DNA from: JAIEPT01 sp038217425
GTDB lineage: Bacteria > Planctomycetota > Planctomycetia > Gemmatales > Gemmataceae
Assembly: GCA_038217425.1 (NCBI GenBank)
Contig: JBBQPM010000001.1
Coordinates: 62,001 to 126,000, forward strand
Direction of reading: 5' to 3'
DNA length: 64,000 nucleotides
Made by a program: the position numbers and the translations under genes. Of the stretch, positions 1 to 8,234 are shown piece after piece. The first letter of the stretch is position 1. The number at the start of each line of letters is the position of its first letter. The notes beneath the pieces are model-generated. The model ran no database searches, was not told where the DNA came from, and saw nothing but the letters and a program-made list of their open reading frames with translations.

Positions 1-624
1 CACCCAAAAAACCCAGGTCAGTCCGAGGACGGCGAAGAGCAGCCCCAAACCGCTCAGCAGCAGATGCCGGGTTTCGACTTCGCGCTCGCGGTGCTGACGC
101 TGGAAATAGGCGTGCAACGTGCAGTCGACGAGTACATGGATCCGCGATTCGCCGGCGTCGCGCTTCTTGACCTTGAGTTCGACCGTCATCTGCCGAGATT
201 GCTTTTTCCCCTGCGGCAGCAGCGAATCCCACTCCAGGGGTTCCAGTTCCGCGTGATCGGGAAAGCGGACTTCGAGCCGATAGATGATCGGAAAGAGCGG
301 TAGTTGACTGGGGAACATCTTGGTGAGCGGCGTGCCCAGGGCGGCGAGATGCTCGCGCACCTCCTCACGCTTTCCTTTAAGTAACTCTTTGTAGCTATTC
401 TCCTGGAGCAGCTTCGGGTCGCCGCAGTTGATCAGGTCGAGATACTGCTGCACAAGGTCGCCGAGCGTCGTGTAAATGCGAGCTTCGCGAATCCACTCCT
501 GGATCGCTTCCTCGTCGTAAATCTCCTGGCCGCGAAGCCACCAGGTGACGGGTTCGCGCAGCGACACGAAGCCCATGGCGATGAGAATGACGGGGGGCAG
601 CAGCGTCAGAGCCCAGTGCTTCAC
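1..624 (-). CDS. Sensor-like two-helix membrane protein (partial, 3' end off window)
   Basis: An uninterrupted frame of 208 codons reads leftward off the window edge. It starts at a GTG at 624 preceded by GGAG. Residues about 4-20 (WALTLLPPVILIAMGFV) form a membrane helix. About 165 polar residues follow, containing the phrase QEIYDEEAIQEWIREARIYTTL, and then a second helix (LLLSGLGLLFAVLGLTWVFW) just before the edge. This helix-sensor-helix layout is typical of the N-terminus of membrane histidine kinases, but the kinase part would lie outside the window, so that function is an inference. The gene is downstream of dapA on the same strand, separated by the palindrome at 644-731. Confidence 0.65.
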   Translation of the reverse strand, partial: MKHWALTLLPPVILIAMGFVSLREPVTWWLRGQEIYDEEAIQEWIREARIYTTLGDLVQQYLDLINCGDPKLLQENSYKELLKGKREEVREHLAALGTPLTKMFPSQLPLFPIIYRLEVRFPDHAELEPLEWDSLLPQGKKQSRQMTVELKVKKRDAGESRIHVLVDCTLHAYFQRQHREREVETRHLLLSGLGLLFAVLGLTWVFWV

Positions 625-643
625 GAACCGCTCCGCGGATAGG

Positions 644-731
644 CGAGCGGGGGACGTTAATCCCCCGATACGTGACGCATTGTATGACTATTGAAAGAAT
701 GACGCACCGGGGGACTAACGTCCCCCGCTCG
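644..731. repeat. Inverted repeat, REP-like palindrome
   Basis: Two arms of about 24 bp (644-667 and 708-731) are reverse complements with one mismatch. Each arm contains its own small dyad, CGGGGGACGTTA/ATCCCCCG. The repeat begins 3 bp from the dapA stop and separates it from the next leftward gene, so it could work as a transcription terminator or be a REP/MITE-type repeat. There is no T-run, so simple intrinsic termination is doubtful. Confidence 0.75.
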
Positions 732-733
732 AC

Positions 734-1621
734 TTACAGCAGTCCGTAGTTCACCAACAATTGACGCAACCGCGCCTCGCCGGCGGCGTCCATGGCGCAC
801 ATCGGCAAACGCAACTCGCCGGTGTCGCGTCCCAGCAGTTTCATCGCCGCCTTGATCGGAATCGGGTTCGTCGCCAGGCCGAGCAGGTCGCGGCACAAGT
901 TGAAGAGCTTGTAGTGCAGCCGCTGCGCCTCGGCGAGTTTGCCCTGATCGAACGCAGCGACCAGCGCCTTCAAATCTTTCGGCACAATGTTGCCCACCAC
1001 CGAAACGATGCCGCGCCCGCCGATGCTCATCAGCGGCAGCGTCAGGCTATCGTCGCCCGAGAGGATCGTGATGTCGCACAGCGACGCGATATGCGACGCC
1101 TGGTCCATCGAGCCGGTCGCTTCCTTGACGGCGACGATGTTGGGATGCTGCGCGAGTTTGCCGATCGTCTCGGGGAGGATGTTGGAACCGGTTCGGCCCG
1201 GGATGTTGTAGAGGCAGATCGGCAGTTCCACCGCGTCGGCGACGGCGAGGAAATGCTTGAGATACCCCTCCTGCGTCGGCTTGTTGTAGTAAGGGCCGAC
1301 CATCAACGCGCCGGTAGCGCCGGCGTTCTTGGCGAATTTCGTGAGCCGAATCGCTTCGCGCGTCGAATTCGATCCGGTCCCCGGCATCATCTTGATGCGT
1401 CCCTTGCCGCGCTCGCAAGTGGCGGCGATGACGCGTTCATGTTCATCGTGATCGAGCGTCGGCGATTCGCCCGTGGTGCCGACGGGGGCCAGGCAGTCGG
1501 TCCCCTGTTCGACATGCCAGTCGACGAGTTTGCTGAGCGCGTCGTAGTCGATCAGTCCGTTCTTGAATGGCGTGATCATGGCCACCGTCACGCCCGCAAA
1601 GATTTCGCCCTTAGTCGCCAT
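734..1621 (-). CDS. dapA: 4-hydroxy-tetrahydrodipicolinate synthase
   Basis: The 295-aa product condenses pyruvate with aspartate semialdehyde, the first committed step of the diaminopimelate/lysine pathway, in the cytosol. The family signature is complete: GTTGESPTL near residue 47, the Tyr of LYNIPGRTG (about 137), and the Schiff-base Lys of VAVKEATG (about 165), spaced as in E. coli DapA. Length fits the usual 290-300 aa. The ATG at 1621 follows GGGAG at a 7-nt spacing; an in-frame upstream extension to 1777 is low-complexity and lacks homology-like features. Related aldolases (N-acetylneuraminate lyase, KDG aldolase) share the fold, but the motif set favours DapA. Confidence 0.93.
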   Translation of the reverse strand: MATKGEIFAGVTVAMITPFKNGLIDYDALSKLVDWHVEQGTDCLAPVGTTGESPTLDHDEHERVIAATCERGKGRIKMMPGTGSNSTREAIRLTKFAKNAGATGALMVGPYYNKPTQEGYLKHFLAVADAVELPICLYNIPGRTGSNILPETIGKLAQHPNIVAVKEATGSMDQASHIASLCDITILSGDDSLTLPLMSIGGRGIVSVVGNIVPKDLKALVAAFDQGKLAEAQRLHYKLFNLCRDLLGLATNPIPIKAAMKLLGRDTGELRLPMCAMDAAGEARLRQLLVNYGLL

Positions 1622-1876
1622 CGCACTGCTCCCAGAGATCCCGAGGATTCGATGCTTCAATCTTAGTCGGCGCGTGGGCAAAGGAGAACGGCGAAACAGC
1701 AAGAAGTGCGGGTTGTCGCTTTTCGTGAGGTGCAGGCGGCTCGATTCTAATCGAAGCTCGAGGAACTTTTGCTCCACAAGCTGAAGACCCCGGAAGGACG
1801 AAGCGGGTTTGCAAACTTTTACGAGGCCGGTCGGAATCGATTCGCGCGGTTTTTGCCGTATTTTCGGGGCAAATGT

Positions 1877-1905
1877 TTGAAACCGGAGCGTCCGTTTGGT
1901 ATACT
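1877..1905 (+). promoter_or_regulatory. Sigma-70-type promoter of the small gene at 1932
   Basis: TTGAAA (1877-1882), a spacer of exactly 17 bp, and TATACT (1900-1905) are visible. Transcription would start about 20 bp before the start codon, leaving a short leader containing the Shine-Dalgarno AGGGAGGA. Confidence 0.7.
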
Positions 1906-1931
1906 GTAGTTATCAAAGGGAGGACGGTGCT

Positions 1932-2189
1932 ATGGCGAAAATGTCGTTTGCGCGTCTCAAGCAGGAATTCGATGATGCTTGCACCTTCTTGAGGGGTTTC
2001 ACCCTCGCGCATCAGGGTTACAAGGCCAAAGATGGCGTCGCCGGCATCAAGCGCCTGGGCGAAGTCTGCGACAAGCTGAACAAATTGAGCGGCTCCGAAG
2101 CGGGTCAGGCCGTTCCTCTCGTCGCGACGGGACGAACGCGCATCGCGGCCGCGAACGCTCGCCTCAACTTGCTCGCCAAGAAAGTCTGA
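1932..2189 (+). CDS. Small conserved-looking helical protein, unknown function
   Basis: An 85-aa soluble protein, probably all-helical and rich in Lys/Ala/Leu, with no cysteine motif, signal peptide or membrane segment beyond one Cys pair (DDACTF, GEVCDK). The ATG is preceded by AGGGAGGA at good spacing and by a near-consensus promoter at 1877-1905, so the gene is likely well expressed. It lies 10 bp upstream of the flavoprotein gene and may be co-transcribed with it. I do not recognise the family. Confidence 0.75.
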   Translation: MAKMSFARLKQEFDDACTFLRGFTLAHQGYKAKDGVAGIKRLGEVCDKLNKLSGSEAGQAVPLVATGRTRIAAANARLNLLAKKV

Positions 2190-2199
2190 CCCCGCTCGA

Positions 2200-2778
2200 A
2201 TGGCCAACATTCTTCTGGGCGTAACAGGCTCCGTGGCGTCGATTTACACGCCGGAGCTTTATCGCGCCCTTGTTGCCGAGGGGCATGCCGTCAAGGTGGT
2301 TGCGACCGCCGCCTCTCTTCATTTTTTCGATGCTGCCCTTATCGCCCCGCTCGTTTCCGGCCAGCGCAATCCGGAAGCCATCGTCCTTGATGAGGACGAA
2401 TGGCCCGCAGCGGGCTACGCCCGCGGCGATCTCGTTTTACACATCGAACTGCGCCGCTGGGCCGACATATTGTTGATTGCCCCGCTTGACGCACATACCT
2501 TGGCGAAACTCGCCCTGGGAATGTGCGACAACGCTCTCAGCTGCGTCTACCGTGCCTGGGATCGCGTTCGGCCTGTCCTCCTTGCCCCAGCCATGAACAC
2601 GCTCATGTGGGAGCATCCCGCGACCGCACGCCAGCTGGCGCAAATGGCTGCGGACGTCGGCTCGAAGCTGCACACCATCGGCCCGATCTCGAAACGGTTG
2701 GCGTGCGAGGACGTGGGGATCGGCGCGATGGCGGAGAGGGCCGAGATTCTCGCCGCCGTTCGCTCGGCCCTGGGATAA
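2200..2778 (+). CDS. Flavoprotein of the PPC decarboxylase (CoaC) family
   Basis: 192 aa. The N-terminus ILLGVTGSVASIYTPEL is the FMN-binding Rossmann start of the HFCD flavoprotein family. RRWADILLIAPLDAHTLAKLALGMCDNAL and PAMNTLMWEHP (about residue 131) are the hallmark motifs of phosphopantothenoylcysteine decarboxylase (coenzyme A synthesis). The substrate clamp reads LACEDVGIGAM rather than the common ACG-G-GRM, with the Cys retained. This is a stand-alone CoaC-type domain without the CoaB synthetase half. It is probably co-transcribed with the small gene upstream. Confidence 0.85.
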   Translation: MANILLGVTGSVASIYTPELYRALVAEGHAVKVVATAASLHFFDAALIAPLVSGQRNPEAIVLDEDEWPAAGYARGDLVLHIELRRWADILLIAPLDAHTLAKLALGMCDNALSCVYRAWDRVRPVLLAPAMNTLMWEHPATARQLAQMAADVGSKLHTIGPISKRLACEDVGIGAMAERAEILAAVRSALG

Positions 2779-2782
2779 TGCT

Positions 2783-3670
2783 TTACGACTTTTTCTTTGC
2801 CAGCTTGCGGACTTGCTCGATTAGCTTGGCGTCCTGCCAGAAAATATACACGTACGCAGTAAGCAAAAATCCCCCCCCCAACAAATCGATTAGCCCCGCC
2901 GGGAGCAAGCCGATCGCTCCCAACCCTTGAAGCGCCATGGTGACGGCGTAGAGCGCTCCGGCCAACGGCGGCCCCAGGACGAACCACGTCACGAACCAGG
3001 TCAAAATGCGTACCGCCTGCCCCCCCAGGTTGGTGTCGTTGAAGAAGTTCGCCAGGGCACGAAGCGTCGTCATGAAAAAGACCTTCGACGCCAGGATCAA
3101 CAAGGTCAAAACCACCTGGAAAACCAGCAACAGACGATTCTTGGAGTCCTCGACCAATCCGAAACTGTCGTTGTAAGCCATGAGCGTCAAGAACGCCAGG
3201 ACGATCGTGAGGAAGTCGATAATGGCGCCGGTGAGCGCCGTGCCGCGCGCCTGGGATCGGGGCGGCGCCAAGAAGAGATACCCATTGCCTGCAAGGCTTG
3301 GAATTGCCAGGCCAATGGAGATCATTATGAGCAAGCCGATCGGCATCTCACTGGCTCCCGCGTTCATCGTGACGACGGCGCCAAGCATGGGCCCGACCGC
3401 AATCAGGGACAAAAAGACGAAGACCTTGATTCGTTGATAGAACAAGCCGTGGTAGACCATGCCGGCGTGGAACTTTTTCACAGATTTTTTGTCGTCGTCC
3501 GGCTGATCGTTTTCGTCGTCGTCCGTCTGCAGTTTGGGTTCCGGAGGCGCCTTGACCGCACCGGGCACGACCACGACGGCCTGACACTTCGGACAGCGCA
3601 CTCGTTTGCCGGCCAAATGATCGGGAAGTTGCAGCGGATGCCCCTGCGGACACGAAACGCGTAAAGCCAT
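2783..3670 (-). CDS. Zinc-ribbon membrane protein, unknown function
   Basis: 295 aa. The N-terminus has a CPxGH...CPKC zinc ribbon (residues 8-30) of the type common in planctomycete proteins. An acidic Asp/Asn/Lys linker (about 48-64) follows, then roughly six hydrophobic segments from residue 80 to 280 ending in a Lys-rich tail (RKLAKKKS). The last base of the stop is 5 bp from the convergent flavoprotein stop. The layout suggests an integral membrane protein with a cytoplasmic metal-binding head; there is no family-specific clue to a substrate. Confidence 0.8.
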   Translation of the reverse strand: MALRVSCPQGHPLQLPDHLAGKRVRCPKCQAVVVVPGAVKAPPEPKLQTDDDENDQPDDDKKSVKKFHAGMVYHGLFYQRIKVFVFLSLIAVGPMLGAVVTMNAGASEMPIGLLIMISIGLAIPSLAGNGYLFLAPPRSQARGTALTGAIIDFLTIVLAFLTLMAYNDSFGLVEDSKNRLLLVFQVVLTLLILASKVFFMTTLRALANFFNDTNLGGQAVRILTWFVTWFVLGPPLAGALYAVTMALQGLGAIGLLPAGLIDLLGGGFLLTAYVYIFWQDAKLIEQVRKLAKKKS

Positions 3671-3735
3671 GAGAGATTGCCCACAAAGTCCGGATGTTGA
3701 CCCGGGAATTGTACACGATCTGGAGGCGAAGCGAC

Positions 3736-4347
3736 ATGCTAGGCGAAGACCCGACGACGCCGGAAGATCTGCAACGTTCCTATCTGCAGGCGATGGAGGC
3801 GGCTGGACGCCCGGTGACCGAGGCCGAGAAGCTCGATGAACCGCCGCAGGTGGAGCGGATCGTCGAGGCGTTACTATTCGTGGGAGGCGATCCTCTGTCG
3901 GCGGAGCGCGTCCTGGCGATCATCCGCGGATTCAGTGCGGATCAGTTCGACGCCTGCGTCGCCGACCTCAATCGCCGCTATCGCGCTCAGAATCGCCCGT
4001 ATCTGGTTCGATCGGGGCCCGGAGGGTACGTGCTGGCGGTGAAGCCAAAATACGCGGAGCTGCGTGAGCAACTTTACGGCGGCCTTCGGGAAGCCCGACT
4101 TTCGACCGCAGCTGTCGACGTGCTGGCGCTCGTCGCCTATCAGCAGCCGACGACCAAGGCGGAGATCGAGCGATTCCGCGGCGCCGACTCCGGGACGTTG
4201 CTGAAGCTCCTGGTAAGAAGGGGGTTAGTGAAACTCCAGGGGGAAGGGGAAGTCGCGAGGTACGTGACGACGTCGAGATTCCTCGAGACCATCGGCATCC
4301 GTTCGCTGGAAGATTTGCCGCGGACGCAGGATCTGGAACTCCTTTGA
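3736..4347 (+). CDS. scpB: Segregation and condensation protein B
   Basis: 203 aa. ScpB is the winged-helix kleisin partner that, with ScpA and SMC, forms the bacterial condensin. The segment VERIVEALLFVGGDPLSAERVLAII (about 39-64) and LSTAAVDVLALVAYQQPTTKAEIERFRG (about 128-155), followed by LVRRGLVKLQGEGEVARYVTTSRFLE, are the two winged-helix signatures of the family. The ATG at 3736 is preceded by GGAGG; an upstream in-frame ATG at 3694 has no ribosome site. No scpA is adjacent, so the gene stands alone here. Confidence 0.88.
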   Translation: MLGEDPTTPEDLQRSYLQAMEAAGRPVTEAEKLDEPPQVERIVEALLFVGGDPLSAERVLAIIRGFSADQFDACVADLNRRYRAQNRPYLVRSGPGGYVLAVKPKYAELREQLYGGLREARLSTAAVDVLALVAYQQPTTKAEIERFRGADSGTLLKLLVRRGLVKLQGEGEVARYVTTSRFLETIGIRSLEDLPRTQDLELL

Positions 4348-4950
4348 GCAAGTGTCCGAAGCGAAGAATCGGAGTTGATTGTGAGAAAATAGAGAAGGTA
4401 GGAGTTATGCCTGCAGCTGAAGAATCGTTTCTGTTCGCTTATTTTCTCAGAAGCGGCAGATTTTTCTCTGCCGATATTTTTTGTAAGTTGTTTCCATGTC
4501 GTAGGTTCGGAGATTTAGGTGGACAAAACTTTAGAGTTTGCTGAAGGAAATGTAAGCACGATGAAGAAATTCAAAATCAGCGATGTAAGTTGTTCCCTAA
4601 TAATAACTTAATCGAAGAATAGGTGAATTATCTTTGAGCTACTGGGAGCGCCTCACGTCAGCTGCACCCCCGAAATTCGCTGCAGCGTCAACGGTTTAGG
4701 GCGAGTCGTCAGCTGCGAGACTTTACAATTGACAATCCCTCAGATCGAAAGTAAAACCTCACCTGTCGAGTGCTCAACGCACTTAGCTCACAAACCTTTA
4801 ACCGTGTCCGAAACGAGCCGTGTGGATAGCTGTTTTGAAGACGCTCGGCTCACTCCACAGTACCACCGATTGAACGAATCATTGCTCGATTTTCATGAAT
4901 TCTGAAGGAGAATGGAATTCTCTTTCGGACATCAAGGATGATGCTCTGCG
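4348..4950. other. Gene-free, AT-richer stretch after scpB
   Basis: I see no convincing coding frame. Base composition is clearly more AT-rich than neighbours, with short hairpins such as GGCAGATTTTTCTCTGCC near 4453. The only open frame (4895-5101) has no ribosome site and overlaps the folded region described next. Confidence 0.5.
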
Positions 4951-4959
4951 CATGGATTG

Positions 4960-5210
4960 CGCACTTTACCTGACAGGCCGGGAAGGATCCCGGAATCTCG
5001 CCCCGGAAAGAATGAGCCCGCCCCGGCCAAGGAAGGCCGAAACAAGCGTACGGACTACGCGGGTCGGGAGGCGTAAGCCTCGTAGGGGCCTTTCCTCGTG
5101 AGATTCCATGAATGGACGTAACCTTGGGGCCAAGGCGGGCTCCCGTTCGTCGCCCTGCAAAGGGAGGTTAGCCTGTTAGGTCTTTTCGGTACCGGCATGA
5201 TGCCAGGCCG
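4960..5210 (+). ncRNA. Candidate structured RNA, unknown family
   Basis: A GC-rich stretch with many nested complementary segments: GGAATCTC (4992-4999) with GAGATTCC (5100-5107); GGAAGGCC with GGCCTTTCC inside it; a GAGGC-GTAA-GCCTC hairpin (5068-5081); and a CCTTG-GGGC-CAAGG hairpin. A CCCT-GCAA-AGGG hairpin is closed by TAACC/GGTTA. Two loops are GNRA tetraloops, as in real structured RNAs. It ends at a strong terminator (5213-5255). I checked by eye for RNase P, tmRNA, SRP and cobalamin-riboswitch signatures and found none. No clear promoter was seen. Confidence 0.4.
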
Positions 5211-5212
5211 AA

Positions 5213-5255
5213 AAAAAAGGCCGACGTCGCAAGGGAATGCACGTCGGCCTTTTTT
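5213..5255. terminator. Bidirectional intrinsic terminator
   Basis: A perfect 15-bp stem (5213-5227 with 5241-5255), including the A-run on one side and the T-run on the other, with a 13-nt loop. It terminates rightward transcripts from the folded region and leftward transcripts of the gene ending at 5267. Confidence 0.9.
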
Positions 5256-5266
5256 CGCGCGCTGAC

Positions 5267-6337
5267 TTAAACCGGAACGCCGGACGCGATCGTCGTGGCC
5301 TCGGCGACCGGCGTTGCACGCTTCTCCATACGAAGATAAACGATGTAGCCGATGATGCCCAGCACCCAGTTGATGCACCGATACACGAGTGACATGAGCA
5401 CGCCGGCGACGGCCAGATTGCCCACCAATTCATAGATCTTGCCGAAGATCGCCTCGCCACCGCCGACGCCCCCCGGCGCGGGGACCAGCGATTGCATGGT
5501 CATGCCGACGGGAATAATCAGGAATTGCACGCCCACGGCGGGGACGTCGTCCGCCGAGCTGAGGACCAGCGCCGAATAGTGATACGTCAGTACGAAGCCG
5601 AAATGGCTGACGAAGGCCGTGAGCAGCGCGAGGAAGACGATGCCGCTGCGGTTGCGGTACATCCAGACGGCGTTGCAAAGCTCCACGAAGATGCCGCCCA
5701 GTTTCGGGATCTTGCCCAGCAGCATCTTGACCCATTCGAACCACGCTTGCGGCAACAGCACCAGCACGAGCCAACCTGCGGATACGCCGAGCGTGATACC
5801 GGTGACCAGAACGATGACCCATTCGCAATACTTGAGTCCGTCTTCGGTTTTTATCCAAGTCTGAAGCAGTCCGTTGTACCAAAAGAAGCTGCCCAGGATT
5901 GCAACCAGCGCGAGCAGCGCGAACAGGCCGAGCAGACGATCGAGGATAACGGTGGCGACAGCAACGGTTCGGCGATTCTGTTCGCGCGAGATGAAGTACG
6001 CCTTGATGAGGTCGCCCCCCACCGACCCGGGCAGAAACGAGTTGAAGTAAAATCCGACCAGGCCGAGCCGCATCGCGTTGGGGAGCGTGAACGGCAAATC
6101 CTGGGCTCGCACCAGCAAGTACCAACGATAAAAGGTGATGAGCACGCTGGCGCAGCAAAGCACCGAAGCAAGTCCGAAGTTAAGCCAATCGAAGGTGCGC
6201 TCGCCCAGGGTCGAAAGGCCGACGTCTTTTTCCGGATGGTCCGGGTCGGGCAGATGCCAGTACTTCGCGACGACCCAGACGAGGAGACCGACGCCGAGTA
6301 GGTATTTGAATAGAATGCCGGCGAGTTTTTTGTTCAC
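5267..6337 (-). CDS. LPG-synthase-type transmembrane (flippase-like) protein
   Basis: 356 aa with about eight hydrophobic segments. The stretch FYFNSFLPGSVGGDLIKAYF (about 101-120), followed by SREQNRRTVAVATVILDRLLGL, is the signature of the lysylphosphatidylglycerol synthase transmembrane region/UPF0104 family, polytopic inner-membrane proteins linked to lipid transfer. The soluble aminoacyl-transferase half of MprF is absent, so lysine transfer is not implied. It is the last gene of a three-gene minus-strand set, 21 bp after the FGE-like gene. Confidence 0.85.
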   Translation of the reverse strand: MNKKLAGILFKYLLGVGLLVWVVAKYWHLPDPDHPEKDVGLSTLGERTFDWLNFGLASVLCCASVLITFYRWYLLVRAQDLPFTLPNAMRLGLVGFYFNSFLPGSVGGDLIKAYFISREQNRRTVAVATVILDRLLGLFALLALVAILGSFFWYNGLLQTWIKTEDGLKYCEWVIVLVTGITLGVSAGWLVLVLLPQAWFEWVKMLLGKIPKLGGIFVELCNAVWMYRNRSGIVFLALLTAFVSHFGFVLTYHYSALVLSSADDVPAVGVQFLIIPVGMTMQSLVPAPGGVGGGEAIFGKIYELVGNLAVAGVLMSLVYRCINWVLGIIGYIVYLRMEKRATPVAEATTIASGVPV

Positions 6338-6358
6338 AAAAAGAGCCCTGGCGAATCG

Positions 6359-7381
6359 TTAATAGTCGTCGCTTTCGCGCGTCACTTTCGAACGAAGATC
6401 CTTGAGGTTATCCTGCTCTTCCACGGGGCTGACCAAGCGGAAGCCGATGAAGTCGGCGTCGGTCATCCACCAGATGCTCTGGGGTCGCTGCGGATCGCGT
6501 TCGAGCCAATCCTTCGTCGAAGGGAGCCGATAGGCGCTACGATGTTTCGCCGCCGCCTGCACCCAGGCCCCGCCGCGCGTGACGTAGGGATAACGCTTCG
6601 CCGTCGGCAGACTCACCGGCTGCAGCGTCGGCAGCGTGAGCGCCCGCTTGGCGTACGCATCTTTGACATAGTAATCGATGCACCACTCTGCCACGTTGCC
6701 GTGCATGTCGTGCAGGCCCCAGGGGTTCGCCTTCTTGGCGCCGACCTTGCCGGGATGTTCGTTGGAATTGTCTTGATGCCAGGCATAGTCGTCGATTTTC
6801 GAGACGTCGCCGAAACTGTACGCCGTCGTGGTGCCCGCGCGGCAGGCCCATTCCCACTCCGCCTCGGTCGGAAGCCGATAGAGTTTGCCAGTCTTCGCCG
6901 AGAGCCAACGGCAATACTCCATGGACGCGTGATGGGTAATGCACAGGCACGGTTTGCCGTCGCGGCCATGGTCGAACGTTTCGTCGGAATATGGAGGCGT
7001 GGGCCGACTGACAGCGTCGGCGGCGATATCCTTGGGCTCCTTCGGCTTGGCCGCGGGATCTGTGATTCTTCGCTTCTGCCAGTATAGATCGTACTCCTCC
7101 CATGTCACTTCGCACTTGCCCATCCAGAACGCCTTCAGTTTCACCGGATGTTGCGGCCCCTCGTCGCCTTGTCGGTCGGCCTCATTTGCAGGGCTCCCCA
7201 TCAGGAACGTCCCGCCGGGAATCGCCACCATGTCGAAGGAAACGCGTTCGGTCAGCTTCTCGGTAAAGTTCTTGAGCTTGTTCTCTTCGACGACAGGATA
7301 TTTCGGCGCCTCGGCTTGCCCCAAAAGCAGCATGCTGAGGGTTACGCTCACGCCCAGGGCGGAGAGAATGCGATACTTCAT
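6359..7381 (-). CDS. Secreted FGE/SUMF1-like domain protein, catalytic cysteines absent
   Basis: 340 aa. A signal peptide (ILSALGVSVTLSMLLLGQAEA) is followed by a formylglycine-generating-enzyme-like domain: IPGGTFLMGSPANEADRQGD, KCEVTWEEYDLY, YRLPTEAEWEWACRAGT, DMHGNVAEW and IGFRLV. True FGE has a Cys pair in the RGGSFLC...C region; here the segment is RGGAWVQAAAKHRSAYR without Cys, so an oxidase role is unlikely and a binding role is inferred. The start at 7381 has GGAG upstream; an in-frame ATG at 7399 lacks one. Transcribed with its neighbours on both sides (14 and 21 bp gaps). Confidence 0.85.
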   Translation of the reverse strand: MKYRILSALGVSVTLSMLLLGQAEAPKYPVVEENKLKNFTEKLTERVSFDMVAIPGGTFLMGSPANEADRQGDEGPQHPVKLKAFWMGKCEVTWEEYDLYWQKRRITDPAAKPKEPKDIAADAVSRPTPPYSDETFDHGRDGKPCLCITHHASMEYCRWLSAKTGKLYRLPTEAEWEWACRAGTTTAYSFGDVSKIDDYAWHQDNSNEHPGKVGAKKANPWGLHDMHGNVAEWCIDYYVKDAYAKRALTLPTLQPVSLPTAKRYPYVTRGGAWVQAAAKHRSAYRLPSTKDWLERDPQRPQSIWWMTDADFIGFRLVSPVEEQDNLKDLRSKVTRESDDY

Positions 7382-7395
7382 GGATGCTCCGGCGA

Positions 7396-8130
7396 TCATT
7401 GACGTCGTTTGAGTTCGTCCCGCAGCTTGGCAGCACGTTCGTAATCTTCATCGGCAACGGCCTGTTCGAGTTGCTCCTGCAGCGTCGATTCGATGCGGTA
7501 CTCCTCGCGCAGCGAGTTCTCGATCTTGCGCAGGTGCTGCACCATGCCGTCGTCTTCCATTTCGTCGAGCATCTCGTAAGCGGCGAAGAAGGTCTTCATC
7601 TGCTCCAGTCCGACGCGCAGCTCGTCGATGGCGCCTTCGGGATTATCCTGCTCGACCTGCAGCGCGGTGGCGGCTTGAGTTCGCTGAAAGAGCACGAAGC
7701 CGCGGTACTGTTCGTGGGCCTCGGTGTATTCCTCGCTGGGCGAATGCTTCTTGACGAAGTCCATGAATGCGAGCGTGTGGTCGGCGTCCGCGACGGCCTT
7801 GCCGTAGTGCCGCAGCGCGAGCCAGCAAATCCGGCGATGATAGAACTGCACGAACTCGCGGTCGGCTTCCTGGCACTGCTCTTCGCCAAGCACGAACTTC
7901 GTACGAGATTGCTTGGCCATCCGGGCCTGTTCTTTGAGGTAGTTGAAGAAGGTGGCGTGGCCGTGGGGGCTGGCGCCGTCCGGCCTGCCGACGGAGTCGA
8001 GTTGCAGGACGCCGAGATCAACGCGCATCTGGATGACCTGACGCCCGTCGCGCGTTTCGACGAGCCTGGCCTGGACGATGCCGGGCTTGAATTCCCAATC
8101 ACGCAGGATGAAATCGATGTCTTGCCGCAC
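7396..8130 (-). CDS. UVR-motif protein, unknown role
   Basis: 244 aa. The C-terminus (EQAVADEDYERAAKLRDELK) is a UvrB/UvrC-type UVR motif, here without any nuclease or helicase domain. Before it is a helical, TPR-like middle. The N-terminus DIDFILRDWEFKPGIVQARL and VDLGVLQLDSVGRPDG looks like a conserved domain start. I chose the GTG at 8130 because GGAG precedes it and the domain begins there; an in-frame ATG at 8163 is the alternative. First gene of the UVR, FGE-like, LPG-synthase-like operon. Confidence 0.8.
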   Translation of the reverse strand: MRQDIDFILRDWEFKPGIVQARLVETRDGRQVIQMRVDLGVLQLDSVGRPDGASPHGHATFFNYLKEQARMAKQSRTKFVLGEEQCQEADREFVQFYHRRICWLALRHYGKAVADADHTLAFMDFVKKHSPSEEYTEAHEQYRGFVLFQRTQAATALQVEQDNPEGAIDELRVGLEQMKTFFAAYEMLDEMEDDGMVQHLRKIENSLREEYRIESTLQEQLEQAVADEDYERAAKLRDELKRRQ

Positions 8131-8234
8131 GCATAGCTCTCCATCTCGAGTTGAGAGTATCATAGCGATTGATCGGGCCGGGAAGCAACTTGAATTCGAT
8201 TCCCGATAGAATGACTTGGGGAGGGAGGATCACC

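Noticed and set aside
4895..5101. 68-codon frame in the intergenic gap
   Set aside because: No ribosome site and overlaps the folded RNA candidate; composition is Arg/Pro-rich.
4960..5210. RNase P RNA, tmRNA, SRP RNA or cobalamin riboswitch
   Set aside because: Their conserved core sequences are absent in this stretch.
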